A DNA stretch of 64,000 nucleotides from Idiomarina sp. X4 (GCF_002808045.1 NZ_CP025000.1:2046001-2110000); one strand, 5' to 3'. Shown: positions 53,409 through 63,799, numbered from the stretch's first letter. Notes: generated by a model not told the origin, from the letters alone. Numbers and translations are program-made.

Positions 53409-54638
53409 ATGAAACTAAAAAAACGCGCTTTTATACCACCTCTCATTATTCTTTTGGCAATCTTGCTTGCCGTGTTAGCGAGCATGGCTGCTAAACCACC
53501 AGAGAAGAAACAACAGCAGAAGCCTGCGGCTATGGTCGAGGTGAAGGAAGTTACTCCGCGAGACATGACCTTCCTGGTTGATTCTCAGGGGACTGCTGTG
53601 CCGAAGCATTCCACGACTTTAGTTGCTGAAGTTAGCGGCCAAATTATTAGTGTTTCTGATAAATACAATGCTGGCGGCTTTTTCAAAAAAGGGGATGCGC
53701 TGCTCCAAATTGATCCGTCTGACTATGAAGTTGCGGTTCAACAAGCTCGAGCTCAGTTACTTCAAGCTCAGGCCGCTCTCGAGGAAGAAAAAGCTCGAGC
53801 TCGAGTGGCTGAGGAAGAGTGGGCGCAATTTAAAGAGGGTGAAGCCCCGGCTCTGGGATTACGCAAACCTCAATTAGCCAGTGCCTTAGCAGCGCTAGAG
53901 TCAGCGGAAGCTAACCTGGCTATGGCAGAACGGAACTTAGAACGTACTACAATACGTGCACCTTATGACAGCGTCTTAAGAAGCAAGCAAGCAGACTTAG
54001 GGCAGTTTGTCGGTGCCGGTTCGCAAATCGCAACCTTGTATGGAACGGAAGTGGCCGAAGTACGTCTGCCATTAAGCGACCTAGACATTACTTATTTGAA
54101 CTTGCCAGGTGAGTCTAACACTGAGCCGAAAGTCCTTTTGGAGTCTCAAGTATCTGGGGTCGATACTCAGTGGTTGGGTAGTTTGGTTAGAACCGAGGGC
54201 GTTTTGGATGAAGCGAGCAGAGTTATTTATGGTGTTGTAGAAGTAAAAGACCCTTATAACCTTAATGGTGAAACACACAAAGAACCTTTGCGCTTTGGTC
54301 GATTTGTTCAGGCTCAGGTAGAAGGGCAAAAGGTCAGTGGGGTTATGGAAGTTCCAACTTATGCGATTAACCCTGATGGCTCAGTATGGACCGTTGGTGA
54401 AGAACGTAAGCTTAAGAAAAAAGCGGTTGAAGTAGTGCGTACTCAAGCAAACACAAGCATTGTCAGTGATGGCCTGGAAAGCGGGGATTTGGTTGTTCTT
54501 ACGCAATTGAAGAATGCACTGAACGGAATGAAAGTTCGTCTACCCGGTGATCCACTTCCTGAGCAGATGGAAACGGTAACTGAAAATGATGGGCAGGGTG
54601 AGCAAGTCGCCGACACTGCTAATAGTGAGAGTGAGTAA
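53409..54638 (+). CDS. RND efflux periplasmic adaptor (HlyD family)
   Basis: 409 residues with an N-terminal membrane segment (about 10-30) and the biotinyl-lipoyl-like halves around a coiled-coil hairpin (about 100-185). It links the permease at 54644 with an outer-membrane channel that is not in the window. An in-frame GTG lies one codon upstream, but the ATG at 53409 is preferred. Five bases separate it from the permease. Confidence 0.93.
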   Translation: MKLKKRAFIPPLIILLAILLAVLASMAAKPPEKKQQQKPAAMVEVKEVTPRDMTFLVDSQGTAVPKHSTTLVAEVSGQIISVSDKYNAGGFFKKGDALLQIDPSDYEVAVQQARAQLLQAQAALEEEKARARVAEEEWAQFKEGEAPALGLRKPQLASALAALESAEANLAMAERNLERTTIRAPYDSVLRSKQADLGQFVGAGSQIATLYGTEVAEVRLPLSDLDITYLNLPGESNTEPKVLLESQVSGVDTQWLGSLVRTEGVLDEASRVIYGVVEVKDPYNLNGETHKEPLRFGRFVQAQVEGQKVSGVMEVPTYAINPDGSVWTVGEERKLKKKAVEVVRTQANTSIVSDGLESGDLVVLTQLKNALNGMKVRLPGDPLPEQMETVTENDGQGEQVADTANSESE

Positions 54639-54643
54639 GCATT

Positions 54644-57600
54644 ATGTCCATAGATACTCGTAAAGGAATAATTTCTTGGTTTGCACGTAATACCGTTGCT
54701 GCAAACTTATTAATGATTCTTATTCTGGTCGCAGGCGCAATGTCGGTTTTTTCTGTGCGCAAGCAGATGTTTCCGGAAATAGAGCTGAATATCATCAGTA
54801 TTCAAGTGCCATTCCCCGGTGCCGCACCTCAGGAAGTTGAGCAGGGCGTTATTATGCTCATCGAAGATGCCATTGAGGACGTTGACGGTATTGAGGAAAT
54901 GACGTCGCGTTCGCAAGAGGGTATTGGTAGCGTGACTTTAGAAGTTGAACCTGACTACGATGTCCAGGTTGTAATGGATGAAGTCAAAATGCTTGTTGAC
55001 GCCATTCCAAACTTTCCGCAGCAGATAGAAAAGCCGAATATTTATCGTGTCAGACCGAATCGGGAAGTCATTTGGATGACGGTTTACGGCGATGTTAATG
55101 AGCGGACTCGAAAAGAATTGGCGAAAAGCATTCGTGATGAGTTAAAAACGGTCGGCGGCATTACTAAAGTGGACGTGATTGGTGCACGTGACTACGAAAT
55201 TTCTATTCAAATCTCTCAGCAGGATCTCGAGCGTTATAATTTGACGTTCCAGCAAATTGTTAATGCGGTTCGAGGTACCTCTATTGATGTGGCTGGTGGT
55301 TCTATCAAGACACCTAACGGTGATATTTTACTCCGGGCTAATAACCAAGCTTATCAAGGTGGTGAGTTTGAGAAGATTGTATTGATTAGCCGCCCTGACG
55401 GAACTCGATTAACCTTGGGTGACATAGCGAAAGTTGAAGATGGCTTTGTTGAAACTGAAGCATTTACTCGCTTTGACGGCAAGCCTGCGACGTTTATTCG
55501 TGTTAATTCTGTAGGTGATCAAAACGACTTAAAAATTGCAGAATATGTTCGTAACTACGTTGATAGAAAACAACAGGAACTGCCTGATGAAGTTAAGTTA
55601 GCACAGTGGGGAGACTCTTCGTATTACCTGCAAGGGCGTCTGGACCTCATGCTAAATAACATGTGGATGGGCGGCTTATTAGTCTTCTTGATGTTGTCTT
55701 TATTCCTTCAATTGCGTTTGGCTTTCTGGGTCATGCTGGGAATACCTGTATGCTTCCTTGGGACTATCGCAATGATGCCGTTACCCATGTTTGATATTTC
55801 TATCAACATGATTTCGTTATTCGGTTTTATATTGGTGTTAGGTATAGTGGTTGATGACGCCATTGTTATAGGCGAAAGTGCGTATACCGAAATCGAAGAA
55901 AAGGGTAAGTCGGTCGATAACGTAGTTGCCGGTGCGAAGCGTGTTGCTATGCCGGCAACCTTTGGTGTTTTAACAACCATGGTGGCATTTATTCCAATGC
56001 TGATGGTTGACGGTGGTATGGGGGCTATCTGGGAGTCTATCGCCTGGGTGGTTATTTTGTGTCTGGCATTCTCTTTGGTTGAGTCAAAACTGATTCTGCC
56101 AGCGCACATTGCCAACATGAAATATTCAAAAACGGAAACTGAAAAGCCGAACGCGTTTCAGCGCTTCCGTAACGGTTTTGCCAATACCGTACAACGCTTT
56201 GTCACCAATAAATACCGACCGTTTTTGAAGAAATGTCTGCATTATCGATACACAACCCTGGCAACGTTTGTCGCTATGCTCATTTTAATGGTCGGGCTTA
56301 TTAGTGGCGGTATTGTGCGTTGGGTGTTTTTCCCTGATATTCCAAGTGATTTCATTCGCGCCAATGTTGAAATGCAACCCGGAACCTCAGAAGAGCGGAC
56401 TATTGAAGTTCTGACCGAAGTATCTGCGGCACTTAATAAAGTGGATGAAAAAGCCGAAGAGGCTGAAGGTGAAGGTGTTGTTCGACATACGAATATTTGG
56501 ATGAACGGAACGGTCGCCGGGACAGTGTTTGCGGAACTGAAAAAGGGAGAAGAACGTAACATCGATGGCTACGAAATCGTTAATCAGTGGCGTGAGAAAG
56601 TTCCTGAATTAGCAGGTGTCCGAACCATTAACTTCCAAGGTGGTATTGGTGGCGGCAGTGGCTTTGATCTTGAGTTCCAGCTGGTTGGTGATGACTTAAA
56701 TGAACTTAAGGCTGCAGCCGATGATTTAAAGGTGGTTTTAAGTGAATACGATGGCGTCTTTGACATTGAGGACACCTTTGGTGATGGCAAAGATGAGATT
56801 CTTGTTACCACTAAGCCGTTGGCTAATGCGATGGGAATCAACCTTGCTGAACTGGCTACTCAGGTTCGTTATGCGTTTTACGGAGCAGAAGCTCAGCGTA
56901 TTCAGCGAGGCGACGAAGAAGTCAAAGTAATGGTGCGTTATCCAGAGTCACAACGACAGTCAGTTGGAAACCTTCAGGATATGAAGCTTCGTACTGCAGA
57001 TGGTGCAGAAATTCCATTTACAGAACTGGCTAATATCGAGTTTGCTGAAGGCTACTCAACCATTACCCGAATTGATCGCGAGCGCTCTGTGAATGTCAGA
57101 GCTAGAGTAGATAAAGAATCAGTCGAGCCGTTTCGTATCGTTAAAGAAGTTCGTGAGCAGAAAATTCAGACCATTCTGGATAAGTACCCGAGTGTTGGCT
57201 TCCAACTTCAGGGCGCGACGCAGGATGAAGCGGAAGCAACCGGCTCTTTGGCTATTGGTGGATTACTCGCTATGCTTGCTGTCTATGCATTGATGGCGAT
57301 TCCGCTGAAATCATATAGTCAGCCACTTATTATAATGTCAGTTATTCCGTTCGGTATTATCGGTGCCGTATTAGGGCACTGGGTATTGGGTATGCCTGTA
57401 AGTATCTTAAGTTTATTTGGTATTATTGCCCTGGCTGGTGTTGTTGTTAACGACTCATTAGTAATGGTTGACTACGTAAACAGAGCCCGGGCTGCTGGTA
57501 CGGATCTGCGTCATGCGGTACTGGACGCCGGTTGCCGACGCTTCCGTGCTATAACCTTGACATCATTAACGACCTTCTTTGGTTTATTACCAATAGTACT

Positions 57601-57820
57601 GGAAAAGAGTCTGCAGGCTAAAATTGTTATTCCAATGGCAATATCACTGGCGTTCGGTATTATTTTTGCGACGATTATCACGCTTTTATTAATACCATGT
57701 CTGTACCTGATATTGGCGGATGCAAAACGCAATACTCAGTCCTTTTTGTCCTGGTACGGACTGGCGAAGCCGCCTGAGCCTAAAGACATGACCACAGAGG
57801 AAGCATTGAAAGACTATTAA
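54644..57820 (+). CDS. RND efflux permease
   Basis: 1058 residues with twelve membrane segments and two large periplasmic loops. The TM4 motif GIVVDDAIVIGE carries the paired aspartates of proton transport, and GVVVNDSLVMVDYVNRARAAG is the TM10 counterpart. It is a proton-driven efflux pump of the AcrB/MexB-like family; the substrate cannot be read from sequence. Adaptor and permease form a two-gene operon. Confidence 0.95.
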   Translation: MSIDTRKGIISWFARNTVAANLLMILILVAGAMSVFSVRKQMFPEIELNIISIQVPFPGAAPQEVEQGVIMLIEDAIEDVDGIEEMTSRSQEGIGSVTLEVEPDYDVQVVMDEVKMLVDAIPNFPQQIEKPNIYRVRPNREVIWMTVYGDVNERTRKELAKSIRDELKTVGGITKVDVIGARDYEISIQISQQDLERYNLTFQQIVNAVRGTSIDVAGGSIKTPNGDILLRANNQAYQGGEFEKIVLISRPDGTRLTLGDIAKVEDGFVETEAFTRFDGKPATFIRVNSVGDQNDLKIAEYVRNYVDRKQQELPDEVKLAQWGDSSYYLQGRLDLMLNNMWMGGLLVFLMLSLFLQLRLAFWVMLGIPVCFLGTIAMMPLPMFDISINMISLFGFILVLGIVVDDAIVIGESAYTEIEEKGKSVDNVVAGAKRVAMPATFGVLTTMVAFIPMLMVDGGMGAIWESIAWVVILCLAFSLVESKLILPAHIANMKYSKTETEKPNAFQRFRNGFANTVQRFVTNKYRPFLKKCLHYRYTTLATFVAMLILMVGLISGGIVRWVFFPDIPSDFIRANVEMQPGTSEERTIEVLTEVSAALNKVDEKAEEAEGEGVVRHTNIWMNGTVAGTVFAELKKGEERNIDGYEIVNQWREKVPELAGVRTINFQGGIGGGSGFDLEFQLVGDDLNELKAAADDLKVVLSEYDGVFDIEDTFGDGKDEILVTTKPLANAMGINLAELATQVRYAFYGAEAQRIQRGDEEVKVMVRYPESQRQSVGNLQDMKLRTADGAEIPFTELANIEFAEGYSTITRIDRERSVNVRARVDKESVEPFRIVKEVREQKIQTILDKYPSVGFQLQGATQDEAEATGSLAIGGLLAMLAVYALMAIPLKSYSQPLIIMSVIPFGIIGAVLGHWVLGMPVSILSLFGIIALAGVVVNDSLVMVDYVNRARAAGTDLRHAVLDAGCRRFRAITLTSLTTFFGLLPIVLEKSLQAKIVIPMAISLAFGIIFATIITLLLIPCLYLILADAKRNTQSFLSWYGLAKPPEPKDMTTEEALKDY

Positions 57821-57837
57821 TGTTAAGTCTTAAGAAC

Positions 57838-57868
57838 ACAAAGCCGGGGCAATATGCGCCGGCTTTGT
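57838..57868 (+). terminator. Terminator-like hairpin after the RND permease
   Basis: AAAGCCGG (57840-57847) pairs exactly with CCGGCTTT (57859-57866). The T-tract is short, so strength is moderate. Confidence 0.7.
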
Positions 57869-57942
57869 CGTATGTGCTGTCATAAACTGGTAAACTTGAT
57901 GCTATAACTTTAAGACATTATTTGAGGCTTCGGGTCATTCAC

Positions 57943-58656
57943 ATGTTGCTGTCATTCCTCGATATTTTTGCATTGGCTTTGTTCTTCTTTTGCTGGATAG
58001 GCTACTCTCTTTTTGCCCGTAAGCGCGCTAAAACCACCCATTGCCTCTCGAGTATTTTATGCTCTCTGCGAATTGACTGGTTTACGACGGTTGTAAATAA
58101 GGAAAACCAAGTTGCCGACGCTTCCCTTATTGGTAATGTTGAACGCACGGTGACTTTTTTCGCTTCCTCTACCGTGCTTGTACTGGCTGGTGTGATTACC
58201 GTGCTGGCTCATGCTGAGGAAGTCGTGACGGTTCTAAACGAAATTCCGTTGAGCCCGAACACGAATGCGCTATTGGTTCAATTTAAACTGGCTGTGCTGG
58301 CGCTCATATTTGTGTATGCATTTTTTAAATTTACCTGGTCTATTAGGCAGTTTGGTTTTGTATCAGTGCTACTGGGCGCATCGGTTGAGTATCACAAAGA
58401 GAATAAAACGCAGGAAGAGCGAGATCGTTTTGCCCGCCACGCGGCAAAAGTATTGGATCAGTCGGGACATGAGTACAATAAGGGGTTGCGTACGTATTAT
58501 TTTGCGTTGGCCTATTTGTCGTGGTTTTTGCATCCGGCAATGTTAGTCATTTCAAGTCTCATTGTTGTTGCCGTTCTTTATCGTCGTGAGTATCGCTCAC
58601 GGGTGCTGCGTGAGCTGTTGGCAACAAAAGGCTTTGTACCCGGGAAAAAATCATAG
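57943..58656 (+). CDS. DUF599 membrane protein
   Basis: About 237 residues with several hydrophobic segments and the DUF599 pattern of RIDWFTTVVNKENQVADASLI and FFASSTVLVLAGVI. The function of this family is unknown. The start is uncertain: the ATG at 57943 is preferred and a TTG at 57922 is possible. Nine bases separate it from astE. Confidence 0.85.
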   Translation: MLLSFLDIFALALFFFCWIGYSLFARKRAKTTHCLSSILCSLRIDWFTTVVNKENQVADASLIGNVERTVTFFASSTVLVLAGVITVLAHAEEVVTVLNEIPLSPNTNALLVQFKLAVLALIFVYAFFKFTWSIRQFGFVSVLLGASVEYHKENKTQEERDRFARHAAKVLDQSGHEYNKGLRTYYFALAYLSWFLHPAMLVISSLIVVAVLYRREYRSRVLRELLATKGFVPGKKS

Positions 58657-58665
58657 GAGTTTGGT

Positions 58666-59697
58666 TTGAATAAGGCATTTCAGGACTTTTTAGGTTGGAC
58701 CTGCGTCAATGAATGGGGCAGTGAAGAGACTCAGAAAAAAATATTGAATAACGGTGTCACCCTTTCCATATGGGATAGTGGTGTATTGGAAGTCGCGCCA
58801 CCAAAGCCCGGTAAAAAAGACATTGTGCTATCGTGCGCCGTGCATGGCAACGAAACCGCGCCTATTGAGATATGCCGCGATATTATTAATGACATTATCA
58901 CTGAAAAGCAGACAGTCGTTCATAGAACCTTATTTTTGATTGCGAATCCGGCATCTATTAATAAAGGTGAACGCTTCGTTGAAGAAAACATGAATCGATT
59001 GTTCAGTGGGGCTCATAGCGATGGTAAGGCGCACAACAAAGAGCGTGAGCGCGCGGCTAAAATTGAACAGTATGTAAGACGTTTTTATGAAACGGCCCCA
59101 GAGGGTGAGCGAGAGCGTTTACACTATGACTTGCACACTGCCATACGTGACTCAAAACGTGAAAAATTCGCTGTTTATCCATTTACTCACGGGAAACCGT
59201 ACAACAAGCATCAGCTTCAATTCCTATTAGCGTGCGGTGTCGATACTGTGTTGTTAAATCAAGCACCGACAACCACGTTCTCCTACTTCAGCGTGAATGA
59301 ATTTAATGCACACGCGTTTACTGTTGAATTGGGGAAAGTACGTCCGTTTGGACAAAATGACCGTTCGAAGTTCGCTGCCTCAGAGCAAACGCTACGTCGG
59401 TTAATTAGTGAAGACTCGGTCGATTTTGGTGAGTTTGACCCTAATAAACATTTTATCTTTAAAGAAGCTCAGACAATTAATCGCATGAATGAAGATTTTG
59501 AGCTTAACTTTGCTGATGACGTGGCCAACTTTACGTCTTTTGACAAGGGCGACTTATTGGCGCGAGACGGTGATAAGAACCTTTATGCACTTCATGACGG
59601 CGAACATATTATTTTCCCGAATGCTAACGTGGCTTTGGGACAAAGAGCGTTATTAACCGTAGTAAGAGTGCCAACAGAATCGCTCGAATTGGAATAG
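58666..59697 (+). CDS. astE: Succinylglutamate desuccinylase (AstE)
   Basis: 343 residues starting at a TTG; AGGAG at 58655-58659 supports this start and no ATG is close. Zinc ligands His60 and Glu63 (AVHGNETAP) and His157 (YDLHTAIRD) are seen. It cleaves N-succinylglutamate to succinate and glutamate at the end of the arginine succinyltransferase pathway. astCADB are not next to it here. Confidence 0.92.
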   Translation: MNKAFQDFLGWTCVNEWGSEETQKKILNNGVTLSIWDSGVLEVAPPKPGKKDIVLSCAVHGNETAPIEICRDIINDIITEKQTVVHRTLFLIANPASINKGERFVEENMNRLFSGAHSDGKAHNKERERAAKIEQYVRRFYETAPEGERERLHYDLHTAIRDSKREKFAVYPFTHGKPYNKHQLQFLLACGVDTVLLNQAPTTTFSYFSVNEFNAHAFTVELGKVRPFGQNDRSKFAASEQTLRRLISEDSVDFGEFDPNKHFIFKEAQTINRMNEDFELNFADDVANFTSFDKGDLLARDGDKNLYALHDGEHIIFPNANVALGQRALLTVVRVPTESLELE

Positions 59698-59796
59698 CCT
59701 ATACTGGTCTTAGTAGTCAGGCTTTATTGTTAATCCTGTTCGTTTCTATTTACACTTACTGCGTTAACTTTTCGTTAGTTTGTGGTTTGCATGTCA

Positions 59797-59814
59797 CTTT
59801 ACGTAAAGGTAAAG
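59797..59814. promoter_or_regulatory. LiuR-like palindrome before the bkd operon
   Basis: CTTTAC and GTAAAG form exact 6-base arms in an 18-base site (59797-59814), about 45 bases before the E1 alpha start. The pattern resembles LiuR sites, which control branched-chain amino-acid catabolism in gammaproteobacteria. Assignment is by eye. Confidence 0.5.
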
Positions 59815-59856
59815 TAGCGGCAAATTTCACCCAGCTTGCAACCGAAAGAGAAGGTT

Positions 59857-61044
59857 ATGGCAAAGGATAAAAAACACAACACAGAAATTGTGACAAAACC
59901 GCAATGGTTTGACGGTGAGTCGGTCACAATTCCAATGCTGCAAATCCTCAAAGAGGACGGTAGCTTCCATAAAGGCGCTGACATGCCTGAATACGATAAA
60001 GACCTTATCGTGAAAATCCATGACACCATGCAGTTTATCCGCACATTGGACGAGCGCATGATTGCGGCACAGCGTCAGGGGCGTATTAGTTTTTACCTCG
60101 CTTCGCGTGGTGAAGAGGCTGAAAGTGTCGCTTCTGCGGCCGCATTAGATGACGGCGATATGATCATGGGGCAGTATCGCGAGCAGGGTGCGTTGGCGTA
60201 CCGTGGCTTTACCGTTGAGCAGTTCATGAACCAGTTGTTCTCGAACGAAAAAGACTTAGGTAAAGGTCGCCAAATGCCGGTTCACTATGGCTGTGCTGAC
60301 TTAAACTTTATGACCATTTCTTCGCCGCTGGGTACACAAATACCACAAGCGACCGGTTATGCGTTCGGGCAGAAGATGGATAAAACCGGCAAGTGTACCA
60401 TTTGCTATTTCGGCGAAGGTGCTGCTTCTGAGGGTGACTTCCACGCTGCTTTGAACATGGCATCGGTTTACAAAGTGCCGGTTATTTTCTTCTGTCGTAA
60501 CAATGGTTACGCCATTTCAACGCCGTCGCAAGGCGAGCAGTATGGCGGTGACGGCATTGCGCCACGCGGTATTGGTTATGGCATGAAAACCATCCGTATC
60601 GATGGTAACGACGTGTTTGCCGTACTAAGAGCGACACAAGAAGCACGTCGCTTAGCGGTGGAAGAAAACGAACCTGTACTGATTGAAGCCATGTCTTATC
60701 GTATGTCGGGTCACTCGACGTCGGACGACCCAACGGGCTATCGTACGCGCGAAGAAGAAGATGACTGGAAAGTAAAAGATCCGCTTGATCGTCTGCAAAA
60801 ATGGATGATGAACGAAGGCTGGTTGGATAAAGACCATGTTGAAGAGCATCATGCAGAAGTCAAAGCGAAGGTTCTGGCTGCATTAAAAGAAGCCGAAAAA
60901 GTACCTGCGCCACATATCGATGAACTGATTAATGACGTATATGACGAACCGACGCCATTGCTGAAAGAGCAATTGGAAGAGTTGAAAGAGCATATCCGTA
61001 AGTATCCGGATGCGTATCCGAAAACGTCAGGGAGAATCGACTAA
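59857..61044 (+). CDS. bkdA1: Branched-chain 2-oxoacid dehydrogenase E1 alpha
   Basis: 395 residues with the thiamine-diphosphate motif ([14 protein letters not shown] ending in CRNN). It decarboxylates branched 2-oxoacids with E1 beta. GAGAAGG precedes the ATG at 59857; an upstream TTG at 59836 is less likely. It overlaps E1 beta by one base. Pyruvate dehydrogenase E1 alpha is the main alternative, but the dedicated E1 alpha/beta/E2 order fits bkd better. Confidence 0.9.
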   Translation: MAKDKKHNTEIVTKPQWFDGESVTIPMLQILKEDGSFHKGADMPEYDKDLIVKIHDTMQFIRTLDERMIAAQRQGRISFYLASRGEEAESVASAAALDDGDMIMGQYREQGALAYRGFTVEQFMNQLFSNEKDLGKGRQMPVHYGCADLNFMTISSPLGTQIPQATGYAFGQKMDKTGKCTICYFGEGAASEGDFHAALNMASVYKVPVIFFCRNNGYAISTPSQGEQYGGDGIAPRGIGYGMKTIRIDGNDVFAVLRATQEARRLAVEENEPVLIEAMSYRMSGHSTSDDPTGYRTREEEDDWKVKDPLDRLQKWMMNEGWLDKDHVEEHHAEVKAKVLAALKEAEKVPAPHIDELINDVYDEPTPLLKEQLEELKEHIRKYPDAYPKTSGRID

Positions 61045-62021
61045 TGGCTAAAATGAATTTATTACAAGCCATCAACAGCGCACTCGACCTGGCGATGGCC
61101 AAACACGACAATGTCTACAGTTTTGGTGAAGACACCGGTGGCTTTGGTGGCGTATTCCGCGCAACCTCAGGTTTGACCGAAAAATACGGCAAGCACCGTA
61201 ACTTTAATACACCACTGGTTGAGCAGGGCATCATTGGTTTTGCTAACGGTCTGGCTTCACAAGGTAGCTATGCGGTTGCGGAAATTCAGTTTGGTGACTA
61301 TATATTCCCCGCGTTTGACCAAATCGTAAACGAGTCGGCTAAGTTCCGTTATCGCTCAGGTAACGAGTTTGATGTAGGCGGTTTAACCATTCGTACACCA
61401 TACGGCGGTGGTATTGCTGGTGGTCACTATCACTCGCAGTCACCGGAAGCGTATTTTGCTCATACCCCGGGTATGAAAATTGTAACTCCGCGTAATCCTT
61501 ACGAAGCTAAGGGTCTATTGCTGAGCGCCATTTTTGATAAAAACCCGGTGTTATTTATGGAGCCGAAGCGCCTGTATCGTGCATCGACGGGTGAGGTTCC
61601 TGAAGAAGAATACACCATTCCATTAGGCAAAGCTGACGTCGTTAAAGAAGGTACGGATATTACTGTACTGGGCTGGGGCGCACAGATGGAAGTGACCGAA
61701 AAAGCAGTCGAAAAAGCCGAAGAAGACGGTGTGTCTTGTGAAGTGATCGACTTACGGACTATTTTGCCGTGGGACGTTGAAACAGTCACTCAGTCGGTAC
61801 TGAAAACCGGACGTTTGGTTATTTCTCAGGAAGCCCCGATTACCGGTGGTTTTGCCAGCGAAATTGCTGCAACGGTGCAGGATAAGTGTTTCTTATACCT
61901 TGAGTCACCCATCGCGCGTGTATCAGGTATTGATGTGCCGTATCCGTTGTGTCACGAGAAAGAGTATATGGCTGATCACTTGAAGATCTACGAAGCCATC
62001 AAACGCTCAATGAACTACTAA
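61044..62021 (+). CDS. bkdA2: Branched-chain 2-oxoacid dehydrogenase E1 beta
   Basis: 325 residues matching the E1 beta family (for example [19 protein letters not shown] and [17 protein letters not shown]). It completes the thiamine-dependent E1 with the alpha subunit, to which it is coupled by TAATG overlap. Twelve bases separate it from the E2 gene. Confidence 0.92.
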   Translation: MAKMNLLQAINSALDLAMAKHDNVYSFGEDTGGFGGVFRATSGLTEKYGKHRNFNTPLVEQGIIGFANGLASQGSYAVAEIQFGDYIFPAFDQIVNESAKFRYRSGNEFDVGGLTIRTPYGGGIAGGHYHSQSPEAYFAHTPGMKIVTPRNPYEAKGLLLSAIFDKNPVLFMEPKRLYRASTGEVPEEEYTIPLGKADVVKEGTDITVLGWGAQMEVTEKAVEKAEEDGVSCEVIDLRTILPWDVETVTQSVLKTGRLVISQEAPITGGFASEIAATVQDKCFLYLESPIARVSGIDVPYPLCHEKEYMADHLKIYEAIKRSMNY

Positions 62022-62033
62022 GGACCCATCGAC

Positions 62034-63620
62034 ATGAGTAAAGATTTTATTCTGCCCGATATCGGCGAAGGGATCGTAGAGTGCGAAATCGTTGAGTGGC
62101 TGGTAGCCGAAGGCGACGAAGTTAAAGAAGATCAGCCCGTTGTTGAGGTCATGACTGACAAAGCCATGGTTGAGATACCGGCGAAAGACGACGGTGTGGT
62201 TGAAAAGCTGTATTACCAAAAAGGCGATATTGCTAAAGTCCACGAGCCGTTATTCCGCATTAATGCTGCGGGCGATTCAAGCGAAGCTGCTGAAGAAAAA
62301 ACGGCTGAGAAAGAAGCGCCAAAATCTGACAGTAAGCCAGATAGTAACCAAGCAGCTGGCGGTGGAACCACTGACTTTATTTTACCGGATATCGGTGAAG
62401 GTATTGTTGAGTGTGAAATCGTTGAGTGGTTGGTTGCTGAAGGCGATGAAGTGAAAGAAGACCAACCAGTGGTTGAGGTTATGACCGATAAAGCCACGGT
62501 TGAAATTCCAGCGAAAGATGACGGTAAAGTCGTTAAGCTGTACCACAAAAAAGGCGATATCGCCGAAGTACATAAGCCTTTATTTGCCTTGCAGCCAGCC
62601 GGCGGCGTTCAGGCTTCAGGCTCCGGCGAGACTGCTTCAGGCAGCGCTTCGCAAAACAATGCAGAGTCTAAGCCGCAGGCAGCTACAAAAGCAGAAGCTG
62701 AGCCACCTGCGAAAGCACGCCAGGGTAAAGCGATTGCCAGTCCGGCAGTACGTCGCTTAGCTCGCGAGAATGACATTAATATCGCTGACGTTTCTGGCTC
62801 TGGTAAGAAAGGTCGTGTCTTGAAAAAAGACATTGAAGCCTTCAAGTCGGGTGGTCAAAGTGCTGCAACCAGCACGGACAGCAAGCCGACTCAGCAGCCA
62901 GCAGCGACTAGCGGCGGCACGCGTACCGAAGCTATTCGTGGTGTGAAAGCGGCAATGGCTAAGCAAATGATGAACTCGGTCAGCACCATTCCTCACTTCA
63001 CTTATGCCGATGAGTTCGACGTTACGAACCTGATTGCGCTGCGTGAAAAGTTGAAAGAGCAATACAAAGAAAAAGGCGTACGCTTAACTGTCATGCCGTT
63101 CTTCATTAAAGCTCTGTCGCTGGCACTAAAAGAGTTTCCGGTAATGAATGCGCAGGTGAACGAAGATTGCACAGAAATTACTTACTTCGATGACCACAAC
63201 ATCGGTATGGCAGTCGATACCAAAATTGGCTTGTTAGTGCCTAACGTAAAGCAGGTACAGAACAAGAGCATTATCGATGTGGCTAATGAAGTAACTCGTT
63301 TAACGCAAGCTGCTCGGGAAGGCAAAGTACCTCAGGCTGACATGAAAGGCGGTACTATTAGTATCTCTAACATTGGTGTTATTGGCGGTACGGTGGCAAC
63401 ACCTATCATTAACAAGCCAGAAGCAGCCATTGTCGCCTTAGGTAAAGTGCAGGAGTTACCGCGCTTTGACGAAAACGGCAATGTGGTAGCCCGTAAGATA
63501 ATGACGGTAAGCTGGTCAGGCGACCATCGTATTATCGACGGCGGTACCATTGCTCGTTTCAACAAACTCTGGCAGGAATACCTCGAAGACCCAACCAGCA
63601 TGCTGGTTAACATGGTCTGA
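62034..63620 (+). CDS. bkdB: Branched-chain 2-oxoacid dehydrogenase E2 with two lipoyl domains
   Basis: 528 residues. Two lipoyl domains (about 3-76 and 113-186) carry lysines Lys43 and Lys153 (VMTDKA). A peripheral subunit-binding domain (about 234-270) and the acyltransferase domain (about 300-528) with His498 and Asp502 (GDHRIIDGG) follow. It transfers the acyl group to CoA. The E3 gene (lpd) is not in the window. The two lipoyl domains are nearly identical in protein but differ at many synonymous sites. Confidence 0.95.
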   Translation: MSKDFILPDIGEGIVECEIVEWLVAEGDEVKEDQPVVEVMTDKAMVEIPAKDDGVVEKLYYQKGDIAKVHEPLFRINAAGDSSEAAEEKTAEKEAPKSDSKPDSNQAAGGGTTDFILPDIGEGIVECEIVEWLVAEGDEVKEDQPVVEVMTDKATVEIPAKDDGKVVKLYHKKGDIAEVHKPLFALQPAGGVQASGSGETASGSASQNNAESKPQAATKAEAEPPAKARQGKAIASPAVRRLARENDINIADVSGSGKKGRVLKKDIEAFKSGGQSAATSTDSKPTQQPAATSGGTRTEAIRGVKAAMAKQMMNSVSTIPHFTYADEFDVTNLIALREKLKEQYKEKGVRLTVMPFFIKALSLALKEFPVMNAQVNEDCTEITYFDDHNIGMAVDTKIGLLVPNVKQVQNKSIIDVANEVTRLTQAAREGKVPQADMKGGTISISNIGVIGGTVATPIINKPEAAIVALGKVQELPRFDENGNVVARKIMTVSWSGDHRIIDGGTIARFNKLWQEYLEDPTSMLVNMV

Positions 63621-63631
63621 GATAACGGAAG

Positions 63632-63759
63632 AGCCAGAAACTAAGAGTTAGGAAAGTTAAGAAACACGCCGTGAACCCTTCCTTGGGGGCTTGAGTGACG
63701 CCATCCTTGGCGTCACACAGTTTCTTAACTTACGCCTAACTCTTTTTTTGTTTCTGGCT
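63632..63759. repeat. Compound inverted repeat A (large hairpin with inner hairpins)
   Basis: Three nested pairs of exact arms (63632-63641 with 63750-63759, 63643-63652 with 63735-63744, 63654-63665 with 63720-63731) make a stem of about 32 base pairs. Inside, GTGACGCCA (63695-63703) pairs with TGGCGTCAC (63708-63716), and a weaker CCCTTCCTTGGG lies at 63676-63687. No coding frame is present. It probably belongs to an intergenic repeat family. Confidence 0.85.
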
Positions 63760-63799
63760 ATCTACATCTGCGTTCAGTAAGTTAAATAAAGCTAGCAGA

